A stretch of 64,000 bases of DNA from Anthopleura xanthogrammica (GCA_964019055.1 OZ025219.1:7408388-7472387); one strand, 5' to 3'. Shown: positions 44,621-57,215, counted from the stretch's first letter. Numbers and translations are program-made. Notes: a model not told the origin generated them from the sequence alone.

Positions 44621-47600
44621 ATATCTCAGAAATAAATAGTCGGTCTTTAAGATTTTATTACTTGGAATTTCAATAAATTAATCACTCTTTGAAAGTCATC
44701 CTGAAAACTTTAAATCGAAACTCACGGCAAGGCTTTATTTGTTTACTTTATCGTAAATAAACCATCGAGCTCTAACCTCGACTTGGAGCTACTGTTGTTA
44801 ATGTCCCGCGAGATCAGTGCTAATCCCGCGGGATCCAGTTATTATCCTATCAACGCACAGTCGACTGAGTTAATTTATCAAATGATCTTCATTACTCTGG
44901 GACGCACAATACAATAATTAAGTAAAATATAGAGAATTAGAATTATATTCTGAGTCAAGTGACTCAGTCGTGTTGTAAAATTTGAAATTTGTAGGTTATT
45001 TTCAGTTTGTTTGAAATGATTGCATGACAGCCTGTCCATCCGCCATATTTGATAGAATTCGAAGCGAAAACTTTAGGGAAGCGGTGTACAATCAAATCCA
45101 ACTTTCTAGCAAATGTATTTTTCCCAATTTAGTCTCTAAATATCACTAGATCAGTCTAGAACTCACTCAGCTCAAGGGCGAAGAATTTTCTCCGTCCTAC
45201 GCCTCTTCGTTTGACATGGTTTTAAGATTCAATCAGACTTTTTGTCGAAATTATGTAGTTGAATACAAAGATAGTGGATGCAATAAGAATGTATACTTTC
45301 GGTTTTTCTTTGAGTCGGATATAGTAATTTTTTATCGCCGGAATAGAATTTCAAATCGAAATTACATCAGACATAATTTCGATTACTTGAAATTCCTTGC
45401 TGCCTTTCTCAAAGTTATTCTGTGAATCCACTATAAATTACAGGTGCAATCCGTTATACTCCGTTATTTGAAACTAGTAGAATCTTCATTATGTGACTGA
45501 CATTAATTAGTAGAATGTAAACCGCTTGATAACCTAAATGGATCTCACCATTAAAAACCTCTTGTGTAGTTATTATGCCCTCATTCTCGAGAATACTCGA
45601 AAAGAAGATTTAATGAAAATTCATCAAAGCGGACTTAATGCGGTCATGTTACAAAAGCGGTTTTATTTTCACCTCAGGGACCTTAACATCCTCGATACAC
45701 AGATTATAACGCACATCAGTTTCTCCTGCGTAGATTTATTGTGAATCACGCGGGGATAAGAGATTTTTGTTCCGGAACAACGTGTTTGTTTATGTTCGGT
45801 ATTCTCAACGTCGAGGGAATTAAGATGCCTGACGAACTACGTACGTATATCATGCGCATGCGTGGGAAAGACCAACAGCCAACCACACCTCACATCGACT
45901 AAGGTCTTGTACTAAGATACTCAATCAGTCCAAACGCGACCTTCGACGAATACAGTACGCAGATTACTAACAACTTACTTTCAACACACACGAGAACTTA
46001 ATTTCAACCTAACAGGGTCAAAGAGTAAGTATATTTAAGCTAATCATTATCTTTATTCGTCTATATAAACTTGAACGTTAAATTCAATTTTTTCAGCTAC
46101 GTTAGGGATAATTATAATGAAAAATCTCGTTCTTCGAAACTTTTGAAATCAAAAATAACTTTCAAAAATATTTCAAGCAAGTTTAGGTATTTTGACTTAA
46201 ATAATTTCTTCAGAAATGCTATCGCTCATATCTAATTTGAAAGCAAACTCTTCTTCATTCATCAAAGTTCCGTTCAGTACTTAGATTAATTACAAATATC
46301 CCTACTCGTTGTTGTGTTTACTCAATATTTTACTGTGTATGCCAAAGAGGAAGAAAGGACTTAGTGGAAGGAAGCATGGCTTTTCAATTAATTATTAAAA
46401 TCAGTAAACTTACGGTTGACTTTTAGACATAATATTCCTCTCGTTTCATGCAGTTTATTTCGTGGTGTTTATTATGTTCAATATTTACTTTGAAAGAAGA
46501 AGTTACCCGCGTGTAGCTGAGTTCAGGGGAATAGGAAGAAAGAAAAGACTAAGCCGATGGAAAAAGACAAATAAAGAGAGATATATCCGATAAAACGAGC
46601 TAGAGAGAACATGAGAAGAAAAGAGGGAAAGAAAGACAGAAAGAAAGTAAGAAAAGAGAGAGGAAGAAATAGTGAAAGAACTCAGTGGAAAAAAGAAAAA
46701 AGTAAAAAATTGGATTAAGCTTTTTTTGAAGTAGATTAATTGTATTCATGTATACACAAATGACAGACATCAACTCGGAAACTTGAAAATCGCAGAAACA
46801 TTTTCGTTGAGTCATGTTAACTATCGATTTAAGTAAATAAAGTCTATATTCATTTACGCTTGTGAAAAATGTTAGCAACTTGTTCAAAGCTGTGCTTCTA
46901 TTCGTACAAAAAATGTCTCTGTTGTCCCTCTTGTCCTTGTAAAATTAGTCTATAGATAACTCACTGAATTGCTATCCTGATATACAAAGAAAAGAATATA
47001 CTTTAGTAAGGGTATGATGGCTGTATTAAAACTGACTTTGTCGATAAAAGTTACGATTAGTAAACTAGGCAGTTTACAAGTTTTTTACCCCGAATAAGGA
47101 ATGTCTTGACTTTTTTTTGTAACATGCAATAATTTTCTGGTTTTGTACGCTGGATATCCCTAATTTCCCTGCATTTTTAAACTTTAAATATGTCTCATAT
47201 TATTACCAACGGTAAAATCAACCCACTTGAACCGTTATTTTTTTTCTTTTTTACTAATTATAAGGAAACCGTAAAGACTCAAGTTTGATGGCTGTTGTAT
47301 TATCTGAGGTTTAACCAAGACAAGTAGACTGACATTTGCTTCAAAATAGGCCATTACAAGAGCTCATTTTTCTTAATCACGAAATTATATCAAAGATACC
47401 GGTCGGTCTAAGTAATTTGAATACCCAAATAGGACAGTTGGGACTATTTCTTGATCAAATTAGAGACGTCGTCTGAGTTTTAAAGCTGAATTAAAACCCG
47501 AAACAAGAATATTTAAGTTCTTAAATTTTCACAAAAGATCGCCGAACAGAAAACAGAATGAACTAGAAAAAGAATTTCAAAGACATACACTTTAGTTTTC

Positions 47601-47944
47601 GAGGATGTTTAGCAGTAAAACATATACGAAGGACAAAGCCTAGGTTTTGTCATTTTAGTATCAGGCCAAAACAAAGATTTATTCAATCTGAGAGTCTCAT
47701 TGTTCATTAAGCCTCAAGCTAAAAAAAGCTGTTTAAACTTTATTATCGTGTTTGACCAAAATTTCAGAAGTCGGAACAAAAGATTGTGTCATGGCGTGCG
47801 TGATTTTTTGGCCCACGGGTATTGATTCTTAGAAACAAAACCATCCCTATTCAAAATACAACTGTACAAACTACATAGAATATATTTAATACGCGTACTG
47901 TTGTCAAACGCCTTAGTAAATCTATCTTTTATCTTTTCGCAATT

Positions 47945-48276
47945 TCCTAGCAAATCTTAGCAAACTTGGACTCAATCTTAGCCCCCGGCAAGAATCGTGT
48001 GTCTACGATCTAACCAAGCCTATATTTCCAGGGAACAATCGTCTGGAAATCGATCCTAGATCCTATTTGTGTCAATGTTTATCATTTGAGACATTGAAAG
48101 GGCTAGCTAACCATGCCAGTAGTCCTAGCAAACATTGACTCCATCTCAACCCCTAGGAGCTTCCGTCTACGATCTAACCAAACCTATATCCCCGGGGAAC
48201 ATGCACTCGTCTGTCAACTCGATATGTCAAGGTTTATCAATGAACATATCGAAAGGGCTACCTAGCCATGCCATTA
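47945..48276. repeat. Diverged tandem duplication, ~170-bp units
   Basis: Both copies contain cctagcaaa, gtctacgatctaaccaa.cc, tatat, ggggaaca or agggaaca, tgtcaa.gtttatca, gaaagggcta and ctagccatgcca in that order. Confidence 0.8.
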
Positions 48277-48689
48277 TTCGTCTCATTCAGGAAACTATAG
48301 TTCTAATTCGATTTAAATAGTCAGTAAATGTCTACATTTTTGAGGTTTATCCTTGATCATTGACAAGCTCTGATGACGCTTTAGTGATAATTTAAGAAAT
48401 ACGTCAGAATTCAATGTTTTTTAAGATACCAGCCTAATTATCAATGTATAGTTTTGCGCATTTCTAGCGATATAACTGGGGAGAGGCTTGAATGCCTAAA
48501 CTAACACCCACTAGCCAAGGTTTGGTTATCTTAGACGAGACGAGAAACACTTTTTGGAATGCTTGGGATGGGCTTGATGTAGTCTATTAATATTTTTAGA
48601 ATCAGTTAGAAAATGCACTTAAAACTTTTCTTGTTGATAACCGTGTCCTTTACGTATTTTGTTATCACCACGCATTCCACCAACACGTT

Positions 48690-48786
48690 TTCCTCCCATT
48701 TTTTCTTTCTTTCTTTCGTTCTTTCAGTTTCTTTCTTTCGTTCTTTTTTCTTTCTTTCTTTCGTTCTTTCTTTCTTTGTTTCTTTC

Positions 48787-48870
<84 letters not shown>
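48690..48870. repeat. (TTTC)n followed by (CT)~37 microsatellite
   Basis: Interrupted ttctttctttcgttc tetranucleotides lead into an uninterrupted ct run from about 48794 to 48868. The open frames here are low-complexity artefacts. Confidence 0.95.
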
Positions 48871-48872
<2 letters not shown>

Positions 48873-49303
48873 GTTTTTCTTTTCACTTTTCATACATGTA
48901 ACATTTTATACGCGATGTTTCTACCACTTCATAGAGAAAATGAATAAATTCCATTCACTGTTCTTTTTTGGCCAAACATTGGTTCCCCGTAATGTCCCTT
49001 TGCTCCGTTGGGCTTCTCTGCCCATGTGGTGAAGTTTATACATTAGTAAATAACTTAAAATCAAATGAAACATAAACCCAAAGACAAATATGTTTTGGTT
49101 AAGGAAGTGCGCATCGGCTTAACTCGACAATTTTAAGATTTTAATACTGGCTAAAATGTAATTAAAAATTAAAGATTCACGAGCATGAGATTTATATTAG
49201 ACTTCTCTTGCCTATGTATGAGAAATGAACACAGTTTGTTACACGTCGACAATATGCATATGATAAATTAACCTTCCCCACGTGGAAATGATCTTGCGAT
49301 GAT

Positions 49304-49630
49304 CCATTGAATCGAGGACTTGATATATTTAGATCCTAGAATCCTTTAATGAAGGGCATTCTATCTCATGCAGGACGGATAAAGATAGATTTTCATTGAA
49401 AAATCCGACTGCGCAAACAATTTTAGAACAAGATCCCGAGCGCGTTCTTTTTCTTTCTTCTTTAGAATTTTATTGAAGGATTGATATATTTAGATCCGAG
49501 AATTCTTTAATGAGGGGAAACATTCTTTACAGGATGGATAAAAATAGAATTTCCAGTGAAAAATCCAACCGCGCAGGCAATTTTAGAACACGATCACTAG
49601 CGCGCTTTTTCCTTTCTTCTTTAGAAGCTA
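49304..49630. repeat. Tandem duplication upstream of the prohormone gene, ~163-bp units
   Basis: Both copies have ttgatatatttagatcc, gaattctttaatga or gaatcctttaatga, caggacggataaagatag or caggatggataaaaatag, gaaaaatcc, caattttagaaca and a final tttcttctttagaa. It lies about 490-810 bases before the prohormone start codon, so it may be part of its regulatory region. Confidence 0.85.
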
Positions 49631-50114
49631 AAAACCACATACGTACGATTTACGCATAATCTTATTGTCCTTTCTTTCATTCAAGGGTAAATACTGCGAC
49701 GAGAATTAAATAATAAGGCCCCCTCGGTGATGATAAATTCAAATATCAGTAGGAAATCTTTTGTTTTTCAAACGCGCAAACCACGTAATCACTAACATCA
49801 GAGTAAGAATCTAATCCACCGAGTATTATCAATCGCTATAAGGAATTTCATTCTAGCTGTGACTAAAAGAATAGCGAAACCCTCTACCACCCCCAGAGGA
49901 AGGTTTTTAGAATAATTCCTACGTGTTCAGCTTATTGAGTAAAAGATCTAGAGACTGAGTGGGGACGAGAAGACTAAAATTATTCTTTACAATATATATA
50001 CATCCTGGTAAACAAATCCACGACAAAGTAAGTTTTGATAAATTGTACAAAATTAGACCGAAACATCGGAAGTCTACTGGTTGTATTTTCATAATTATTA
50101 TTTTTTATTACAGG

Positions 50115-51209
50115 ATGAAGGCTTTGACAGTGTTTTTGCTTGGCTTCCTGGCTGTCGTGTTGATGGCGAGTACTGCGCAGGCCTGGAAGTACTGCATGGG
50201 AAGTGTCAGGGAGATTGACTTGTTTCTTGAGTATAACTGCGAGAGCAATCTTGTTTTACACAACAGATCTGGTAATATATTATATAGAGGATACTACATG
50301 GGCGCGCGGAGATACGAATTTTATCTTCGAGTGTTGAAAAGATCTCTCACGAGTGAGCACAGCGAAAATTCGTATCTCCAAGCGTCCATGTAATATTCTG
50401 TTTTTTATATAATTATCAATGAAAAAGAAAAGAAAGCTTTTTGGAGCTTTTTTCTAGTATGTAACCATAGTGATGATATTTTCACATTGAAATAGAGAAA
50501 TATAGGTATTTCATTGATAATCATATGATAATATGTACTTATTGACTGAGTGGGAGGTCCGAACGGGAAAATATTTGGCTCAAGGTCCTGAAGTACGGAA
50601 CGAGCGCAGCGAGTTCCGTGCCAAGGACCGAGAGCCAAATATTTTCCCGTTCGGACCGACCTTAACTCAGTCAATAAGCATTTTATCATATGACCACATA
50701 TAAAAAATCGATTTCAAAGCGTTTTTAATAAATGCGAATCAAAATGCGTAGTTTTTACATGATTGACGGCAGCGAGTCCGAACGGCGAGTCCGAACGGGA
50801 AATTATTACACTTTTCGGAAAAGCGTACTTTGTTTGCTGACGACATTTTCCCCAAAGGTTTTTTTTAGAATCACGCGTACAGTGAAATACGGTCATATGA
50901 TAATACTTAGTATTTTATAAATCCCTTTTAATAAATCCCTTTTAAATACTGAATATACACAACATAATATGAAGGATTTTCAGTTTAGGCATGGTCAATG
51001 ACATGGTCATGACGCTCAAATATTAATGCAAACTCTCCATACTTCTTGTAGTAGGTCCTCTACGAAAGAGAGCCAGCAAGCTCCAATCAAAAAGAAATGT
51101 TTGCCGACCAATGACAATGCAAGATTACGTACGATTCCACGCTGAGTGCTGTGAACGAGATTCTGGCTGTGATGACCAAGAAGTAACAAGCTACTGCTGT
51201 CTGCAATAA
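50115..51209 (+). CDS. Small cysteine-rich prohormone, insulin/relaxin-superfamily candidate
   Basis: Two coding exons (50115-50271, 51055-51209) join in phase 1 to 103 residues. Residues 1-23 are a clear signal peptide ending ASTAQA. A B-like segment follows, YCMGSVREIDLFLEYNCE, with two cysteines 14 apart. A connecting segment is bounded by L-R-K-R and S-K-R dibasic sites. The C-terminal A-like segment holds an extra cysteine near its start, then ECCERDSGCDDQEVTSYCCL. The C-x8-C spacing with Y-C before the end matches insulin A chains; CC-x5-C is longer than the usual CC-x3-C, and there are eight cysteines. An acceptor (tattacag) sits one base before the ATG, so an intron splits the 5'UTR, and the second intron is phase 1 in the connecting segment, both as in insulin genes. 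An aataaa overlaps the stop codon. Alternative: another disulfide-rich secreted peptide. The product should be secreted after proteolytic processing. Confidence 0.7.
50276..50533. mobile_element. Double-hairpin repeat element, copy 2, in the prohormone intron
   Basis: attaca-type end actacatgggcgcgcggaga + tacgaatttt, and aaaattcgtatctccaagcg + tccatgtaat, then the second hairpin tataattatcaatgaaaaag / tttcattgataatcatatga. It is collinear with the copy at 34.19 kb and begins a few bases after the coding exon donor. Confidence 0.85.
50536..50700. mobile_element. Palindromic element with gaacgggaaaatatttggct arms
   Basis: ttattgactgag...ggtccgaacgggaaaatatt + tggctc pairs with gagccaaatattttcccgtt + cggacc...ctcagtcaataa. 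The loop contains its own gagcgcagcgagttcc repeat. It directly follows the double-hairpin element in the prohormone intron. Confidence 0.85.
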
Positions 51210-51210
51210 A
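51205..51210 (+). terminator. Polyadenylation signal overlapping the prohormone stop codon
   Basis: aataaa spans the taa stop, which would give a very short 3'UTR if used. No downstream element is obvious. Confidence 0.4.
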
Positions 51211-54090
51211 CGTGGGCTCAACCTCGATACCGATTAAGTTTTATTCTTCTGAATAAACAACACCACAAAAAACACTAACAGTAACCTATATTAGTTAGTC
51301 TTGAAAGAAATATCTTTATAAAATAAATCGCTACAGATGGAAAATGAACTGATAGCTTTTATTGTTTCAAAAATAGCGCGCGCACACGATGGATCGAATT
51401 TTCCTTTCATCAGATAACTACTTTTTTCCTGATGTAATCTAACTGTGTTTTGCTCTAAGAAATGTTATAGTTAGTATTATCGAAAGTAAAATGTTTTTTA
51501 TGGTTTTTGTTAACTGAAAAAGTTTAGAAATAAATTGAAATTAAACTGAGTTTCTGGGAAAATTGTAAGTGGCTTCAACTTCGGTCCCCAAAAATTGAAA
51601 ACCCATAACTTTTTTTTTGTGGTTTCCAACGAAATATGTCTAGAATAATATTCCAGAAATCCCTGATGGCGTCAAAAATAGGGATGTACTGAAGGATGTA
51701 TGTTGTTACACTAAACTACCAGTAGATCTACAACACTGACAATATTACGGGGTTTCTTGTACCTTAATGTTGAATAAATATCAATATGACAAACTGTCCG
51801 TCCGGTGCCGTAGTGCCAACTCATAGTGCTGATAATTTTCAGTGTTTGATGGGATAATTGCCATCGTATCTTAACTCCTTACAGCTATTTCCCGCCATCA
51901 AGAAATTTTACAATTCAATATTTGGTAAGATTAAAATCTCCTTCGGCTGATGCTGTATTATAATTATAACATAATCTTTAAGCATCTTTTCATTATCTTT
52001 GCTGAACTTCCCCCTAGGAGAGTTTTGACTATTTTTCTTGTTGATGCTGACAATTTAACTGACGGGTTCCATGTTTTGTCTCCGGCTTTGGAAAACTTCC
52101 TTGTCCACCAAAAAGCTATCTTCCATCTAGTATATATGGATTGAAAATAAGTGCTTTCTCATTTATCCTCAAATAAATGCGATTGATAGAGAAAGAAATG
52201 GATATAAAGACCTTTCTCCGGTTAAAATTTGTATACTGGAAACGGTGCAACCAGTGCAGAAATACAAGCAAAATTCCCACTCTTTCCCTCAGGGGAATAC
52301 GAGATGTTTCTTACGTATTTCCCTGCTATCCAGCCAATATTCAAAATCCCTTTAAGAGCGGAGATCCATGGATAGAGTGCTAGAAATGCAGCAGTTTTAT
52401 ACATAGTCACCAAACAAAACTAAACAAATTGAAAAATTGTCTATTTTTATCGAGAGTTTTCCAGTCTGGGAAACAAAACTTTTTTCATTGGTTTCTGTTG
52501 CTATATAGTCAAGCATCATACGACATTTTTTTCTATAAGTATCAGTTATTCTTCTCCTGTATATTGTTTACTTGCAAGTACTTAGCGGTTAAAAATTTCA
52601 GTAAAAACGGCTCCTTTGGCATTGATAAGTCGAAAATTGAAATGTGAAAACATTTTTTTTTTTTTTAATTTCTAGGTCTCTCATCTGAAGCTCCTAAGCT
52701 AATTGGGCTTTTTATCTCATCAATTCAATTAATGACTTCTGATTACATACAAAGAACGACTGAATTGATGGCTTTTTCTGTCCTTATCATTGCTTTATCT
52801 TGCACAACTGATGTGTGGCGACAAAGCCAGCCGTAGCCCAGCATACAGACCGACTAAATGACAATATTGTACACTGTCAGATAACAATAACCAAAAGATA
52901 AGGAAAACGTAGAGCCGTTAGAGACAGTAAGGCGAGTGTCCTAAGTGGCTTCAGTGGGCAAGAATACTTGTTCTTAAGAGCAGAAACCTATATAGACGCT
53001 ATCCTCAATTAACCGAAAATGCCCTCAAAATAACTTTCTTTGAAATTACGTTAATATATTAATTAGAAAAAAGCACGCCTTTGCATATTTGTCGCTAATT
53101 ATAGTACAACAGTATCGTCGCTTTGTTTTAACAGGTGTAAAGCTAGCTTTCTCATCTTCGAGCATCGCCTCCAGTTATTTTAATTTTCGCTTGCTTCGTT
53201 AAGGTTTTTTTTAACCCAAACTTATAAGATTTCTTTTCCGAGGATCATTTCTGATTTCCGGGCAAACGCTTAGAGGGTTGGAATTTTGCGTCGTCGCGAA
53301 TTTTCACGACCTCAAATCTCGTTAACAAAAGATCGAACACGGAAATATGGCTTGAGCTATCGTCATTGTCCGGATCCTCGATAAGAACGCCAGAACCGTC
53401 ACTTCCTCTTAACGTACTTCAACCCTCCCACATGGAATAACACCACGCCAAGACTATTAATTCGAATAATTTTTGGATTATCTCCCAAAGACGTGTTTAC
53501 TCATTAGATTACAATCTTTTAATCAATGATATCTTTTTGTTAATATTTTTCGCTATGGAAATAAAACCAGAGTCAAAGAACGTATTTCCGGGTTTCGGGT
53601 GTTTATTAATGAAAAACGTGGTGATAAGAACAAGGATTCGGCTTTAATTTCATCGTGTTTCATGTTTGAAAAAAAACAGTTTTTCTTCCAGAAACTACGA
53701 TATCTTTGTAAGTATATCCTCTTGTTAAATGTTTTGTATATAGCACATTTTTATAATTGAATTTAGCTTAATTTCTATACAAATATGATCAGTAGCTAAT
53801 TATAAGTATTTCTTCTAAGTTAGCTTACTTCTTCTTCTTCTTCTTGAACAAGATGGAATCACTAAGAGTTACATTACATTTGTTTTAAAGATTTTAAAAA
53901 GATTTGCAGTAGTTCTGTTACATTCACTATTTCACTCTGCCATCACTGCCTTTTTCTATATATTCTTCACCTTGAAACGCGAAAGAAAAAAAACACTGGG
54001 AAAACTTTGTGAAACTCGTGTCCTGTTTCTCACGATTATCGAAGTCTTGATTGAAATAAATTCATCTGCACAGGTTAAAAATAATTCAGT

Positions 54091-54180
54091 AGACTTACTA
54101 AGTAAAGCTTTCGACTTACCATCTTGTCATTAAGTGATCAAGGCTCACGGTGTGAGTCGAAAGCTTTACTAAGTAAGTCT
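54091..54180. repeat. Near-perfect 26-bp inverted repeat
   Basis: agacttactaagtaaagctt + tcgact at the left pairs with agtcgaaagctttactaagt + aagtct at the right, with one mismatch, across ~38 bases. Confidence 0.9.
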
Positions 54181-55004
54181 TTCAAGCACAGAGTTTCTAA
54201 AGTTCAACTCTGCTGAATTATCAAAGTCTAGTGCGTAAAAGTATGTGTACAGAGAGTTTTTCAAACGACTGGAATCACTCTTAACAACTGAACGCTTCCC
54301 ACGCCCGGCTTTAGCACATACGTAAGAATTTATATCGTTGAATTGCAACTGGATAGTTAATGGCATGCAAGTTTACAAGTTTTCAAGGTATTTTTGATCA
54401 AGGAATTAATTCTGAATTTAGGGCTAAAATATTGGAAAAAGCAAGATCCTTCGCGAAATAGATCAGAGTAAAAAGACATAATGACGATAAAATATACTCG
54501 GATTCTTGGAGTCATGATTGTCTAAGATGAACAGTTCGAACTGCATTGAAAAGGACAATGCAAGATAGCCAAGTATCGATATCTTAGTCAGTTCGGTTTT
54601 ACCCTAGAATGAAAACACTACTATATCCATAAATAGCACTGATGAAACAATAGGAAACGATAGACATTGCACTATTTTGTACTATTTTAGTGCAAGATAA
54701 CTTTGCTATTGTTTTGCAGTTTGTGCTCTAAATTTTCAATGCTATTTTTGATATTTATCGGTGTACCACAAATTAAGTAGAAATTTTGATATAATCGAAA
54801 ACTGCAGGAATGTATATCGTCAACAATTAAGTGATGACGTGTTCGACGCTCTACGGCAAGCCCTACCCTAACCAATACAACAGACTCGCCCCTCTATGAC
54901 GTCAGTAGCGTCCACCATTTGGTCGTGCACCTTGCGCCAATAGCAACTGGTGGTCAGCGGTGTGTCAAATGTAGTGACCCGTTGGTCTTGGTTACAGGCA
55001 TCAA

Positions 55005-55138
55005 TAGACCCCTTGCAGCACGTCGGAATGCAGCTCAATTTGGTGGACAAAACAATTGGTTCCAATTCTCAGGAGATTGAAATTCTTTTGTTTTGTCCTC
55101 CAAATTGAGCTGCTCTGACTTCGCGTGCAAGGGGTCTA
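55005..55138. mobile_element. TA-flanked hairpin element, family 1, copy H
   Basis: tagaccccttgcagcacgtc to cgcgtgcaaggggtcta, with arms aatttggtggacaaaacaat and ttttgttttgtcctccaaat + t. One of the best preserved copies. Confidence 0.9.
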
Positions 55139-56839
55139 TACCATTGATCAACTTGATTTTCACGCCAGTAAAAATCAGATAAATGAATTCTTAAATACAA
55201 ATTTCTTTTTCCTAATTCGAGATTTTTTCAGACTGGAATGTAACGAATGCTGTGTCCATTCTATTCCTGCCTTGACATATGAATATGACGTCAAACCAGT
55301 TTATTCGATGGAGAGGGGTGGCGTAATATATTGACGAACTAAAAATATTTCATATACACAAGTAGTGTCAACTATCACGAAGTGAATCGTATCCATGGCG
55401 ATAATTTCAGTTAACATACCAAACATTCTCCTCCTTTATTCAAAAGTAAGCTAATCCAATATCATTATTCATGCATTCATTTGTTCGGCCACCAAACAAT
55501 CGCAGCAGTTGGATTCACATCTGGTCGATAAGTCTAGCTGTTACGCCACAATAGGTTTAGTTTTTTGAATTTAAGTTTGTAAAAACCGTTTTTGAAAGCA
55601 CTCCGACATTGAGGCGCTAGAAGTCAGTACGTATCGATACATCGAGATATTCGAAGCCCAAAGGAACTGAAAATATACTGGGGGAAAATTAGCTACACTT
55701 TATAAAGGTAATGTAGACTAACGCGTTGGTTGACGTATTATTTATGGAATTATATTCATGCTTGATATGTTTGCACATAAATTCAATCATAATTTCTCAA
55801 CCTTACATTACTTTACTTGCACGCGGTTTCTTTCACGATTTCGAATTAGCCCTGACAATCGTACGCTCATAAAAGCCCTCTTTTCGACTGAGGGGCTGGT
55901 TTTCCTTTCAAAAAGTTGACGATTCTACTAAGTTAAATCGCGTTGCAAGTAATTTTGAATTCATTTTTTTTAATCCACCCATGCCAATACCAACTAGTGT
56001 TGCTTATGATAACAGCTTGTCTTAACTCTAGCTGGTAGTCCCACCCTAGAAAACGTGTTTACCACTGAGTTACTTTAGCAACTTCTAAAATACCTGATTT
56101 CACGTACATTTTTATTGTCAATCATTCATAAAGAAAGCCTATTCAAAGCAGTTAGAGTTCAATCGATTAGCTTCGGTAACTTGTCCGCATTAACGACGGA
56201 TTCGGTATTGCTGAAGTCAATAAGTTTCCACAACTGATCGGGTGACTATCACTCAATATTATTTGAAAAACTTTGACAAACTAAGTCTGCTAGAATGAAA
56301 GCTTATTCCTTTTAGTTCAAGATGTTTAAGCATCTAATGAATCCGGTGAATATGTGATAAGTGTGTAATAATTGAACTTTGGGTCGCGTGACCAAACTGT
56401 TTATATGACACAGTCGATCACACTAGAAAGCGTTCTCTCTCTGCTTGGGGGCCCTTGTACATGCTTGGATAAGAATAGATGATGCCTGCTTAACCATCAT
56501 CTACCGTATCGAGAAAATAACGGCTATATGATATATGAAAACTTAGGGATCCACATTTTTCAAGGGTTACAAATAAGTTAATGATTTTAATTTATTTGTA
56601 ATGTTAATTTTACTAAATTGTAATTTTCATCAATTTTATCAAAAGAAGTTGCAACCTTAGAGCTTATTGAAAGACAAAGAAAACATTCAAACTTACAATA
56701 CGTTATAGAAGTAATTAATAGCGAATCAAAATAAAACATGTCACTCGTCAAAGCAATCATTGGCTAAGACCATAGGACGCGCTAGGGTGGGTCAGGGGTG
56801 CTTGAGATTTTTTAAGGGTGATTCTGAATCCCCCATTGC

Positions 56840-56920
56840 AGTGCATTGTGGGACTGTTTTAGGGGACGAAATAGACGCAATCTTGGAAATATCTCCCCTA
56901 AAACAGTCCCACGATGCACT
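56840..56920. repeat. Inverted repeat with agtgcattgtgggactgttt arms
   Basis: agtgcattgtgggactgttt + tagggga pairs with tcccctaaaacagtcccacg + atgcact, with one mismatch. Confidence 0.8.
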
Positions 56921-57215
56921 TCAACGCCAATTCGACCCAGTTTTTTCCTCAACATTGGATCTACCCTTATACATTACGATATTTTACAAATGCTTCATCA
57001 ATTATGTTACCAGTACCCCCTCCCCCCGCTCTGGAAGCACGCTACCGGCCTGTACACAACTACTCAAGGAAATTCTTGATCTAAGTATCTATTTACAGCA
57101 TTAGTTTCCCAATTGCCCACACAAAATAAGAGGTTTAAAAAAGCTGTCAAAAATCACCAAAGTAGCGGGCGGGCGGGAAATTGTAAGTTATGGTGAGCAC
57201 ATTAGAAGTAATCAA

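Larger units (their letters stand above)
38110..50113. other. Long gene-free region
   Basis: No exon with recognisable protein similarity was found between tropomyosin and the prohormone gene. It contains a promoter-proximal tandem array (38.42 kb), a 21-bp array, a nested transposon, two SINEs, several palindromes, degenerate A/T-rich tandem arrays and two diverged tandem duplications, listed separately. Remaining stretches (for example 40.4-41.0, 45.0-45.9, 46.1-47.9 kb) show only AT-rich sequence. Confidence 0.5.

Noticed and set aside
48606..49032. Serine/leucine- or arginine/glutamate-rich frames on both strands
   Set aside because: Artefacts of the CT and TTTC microsatellites.
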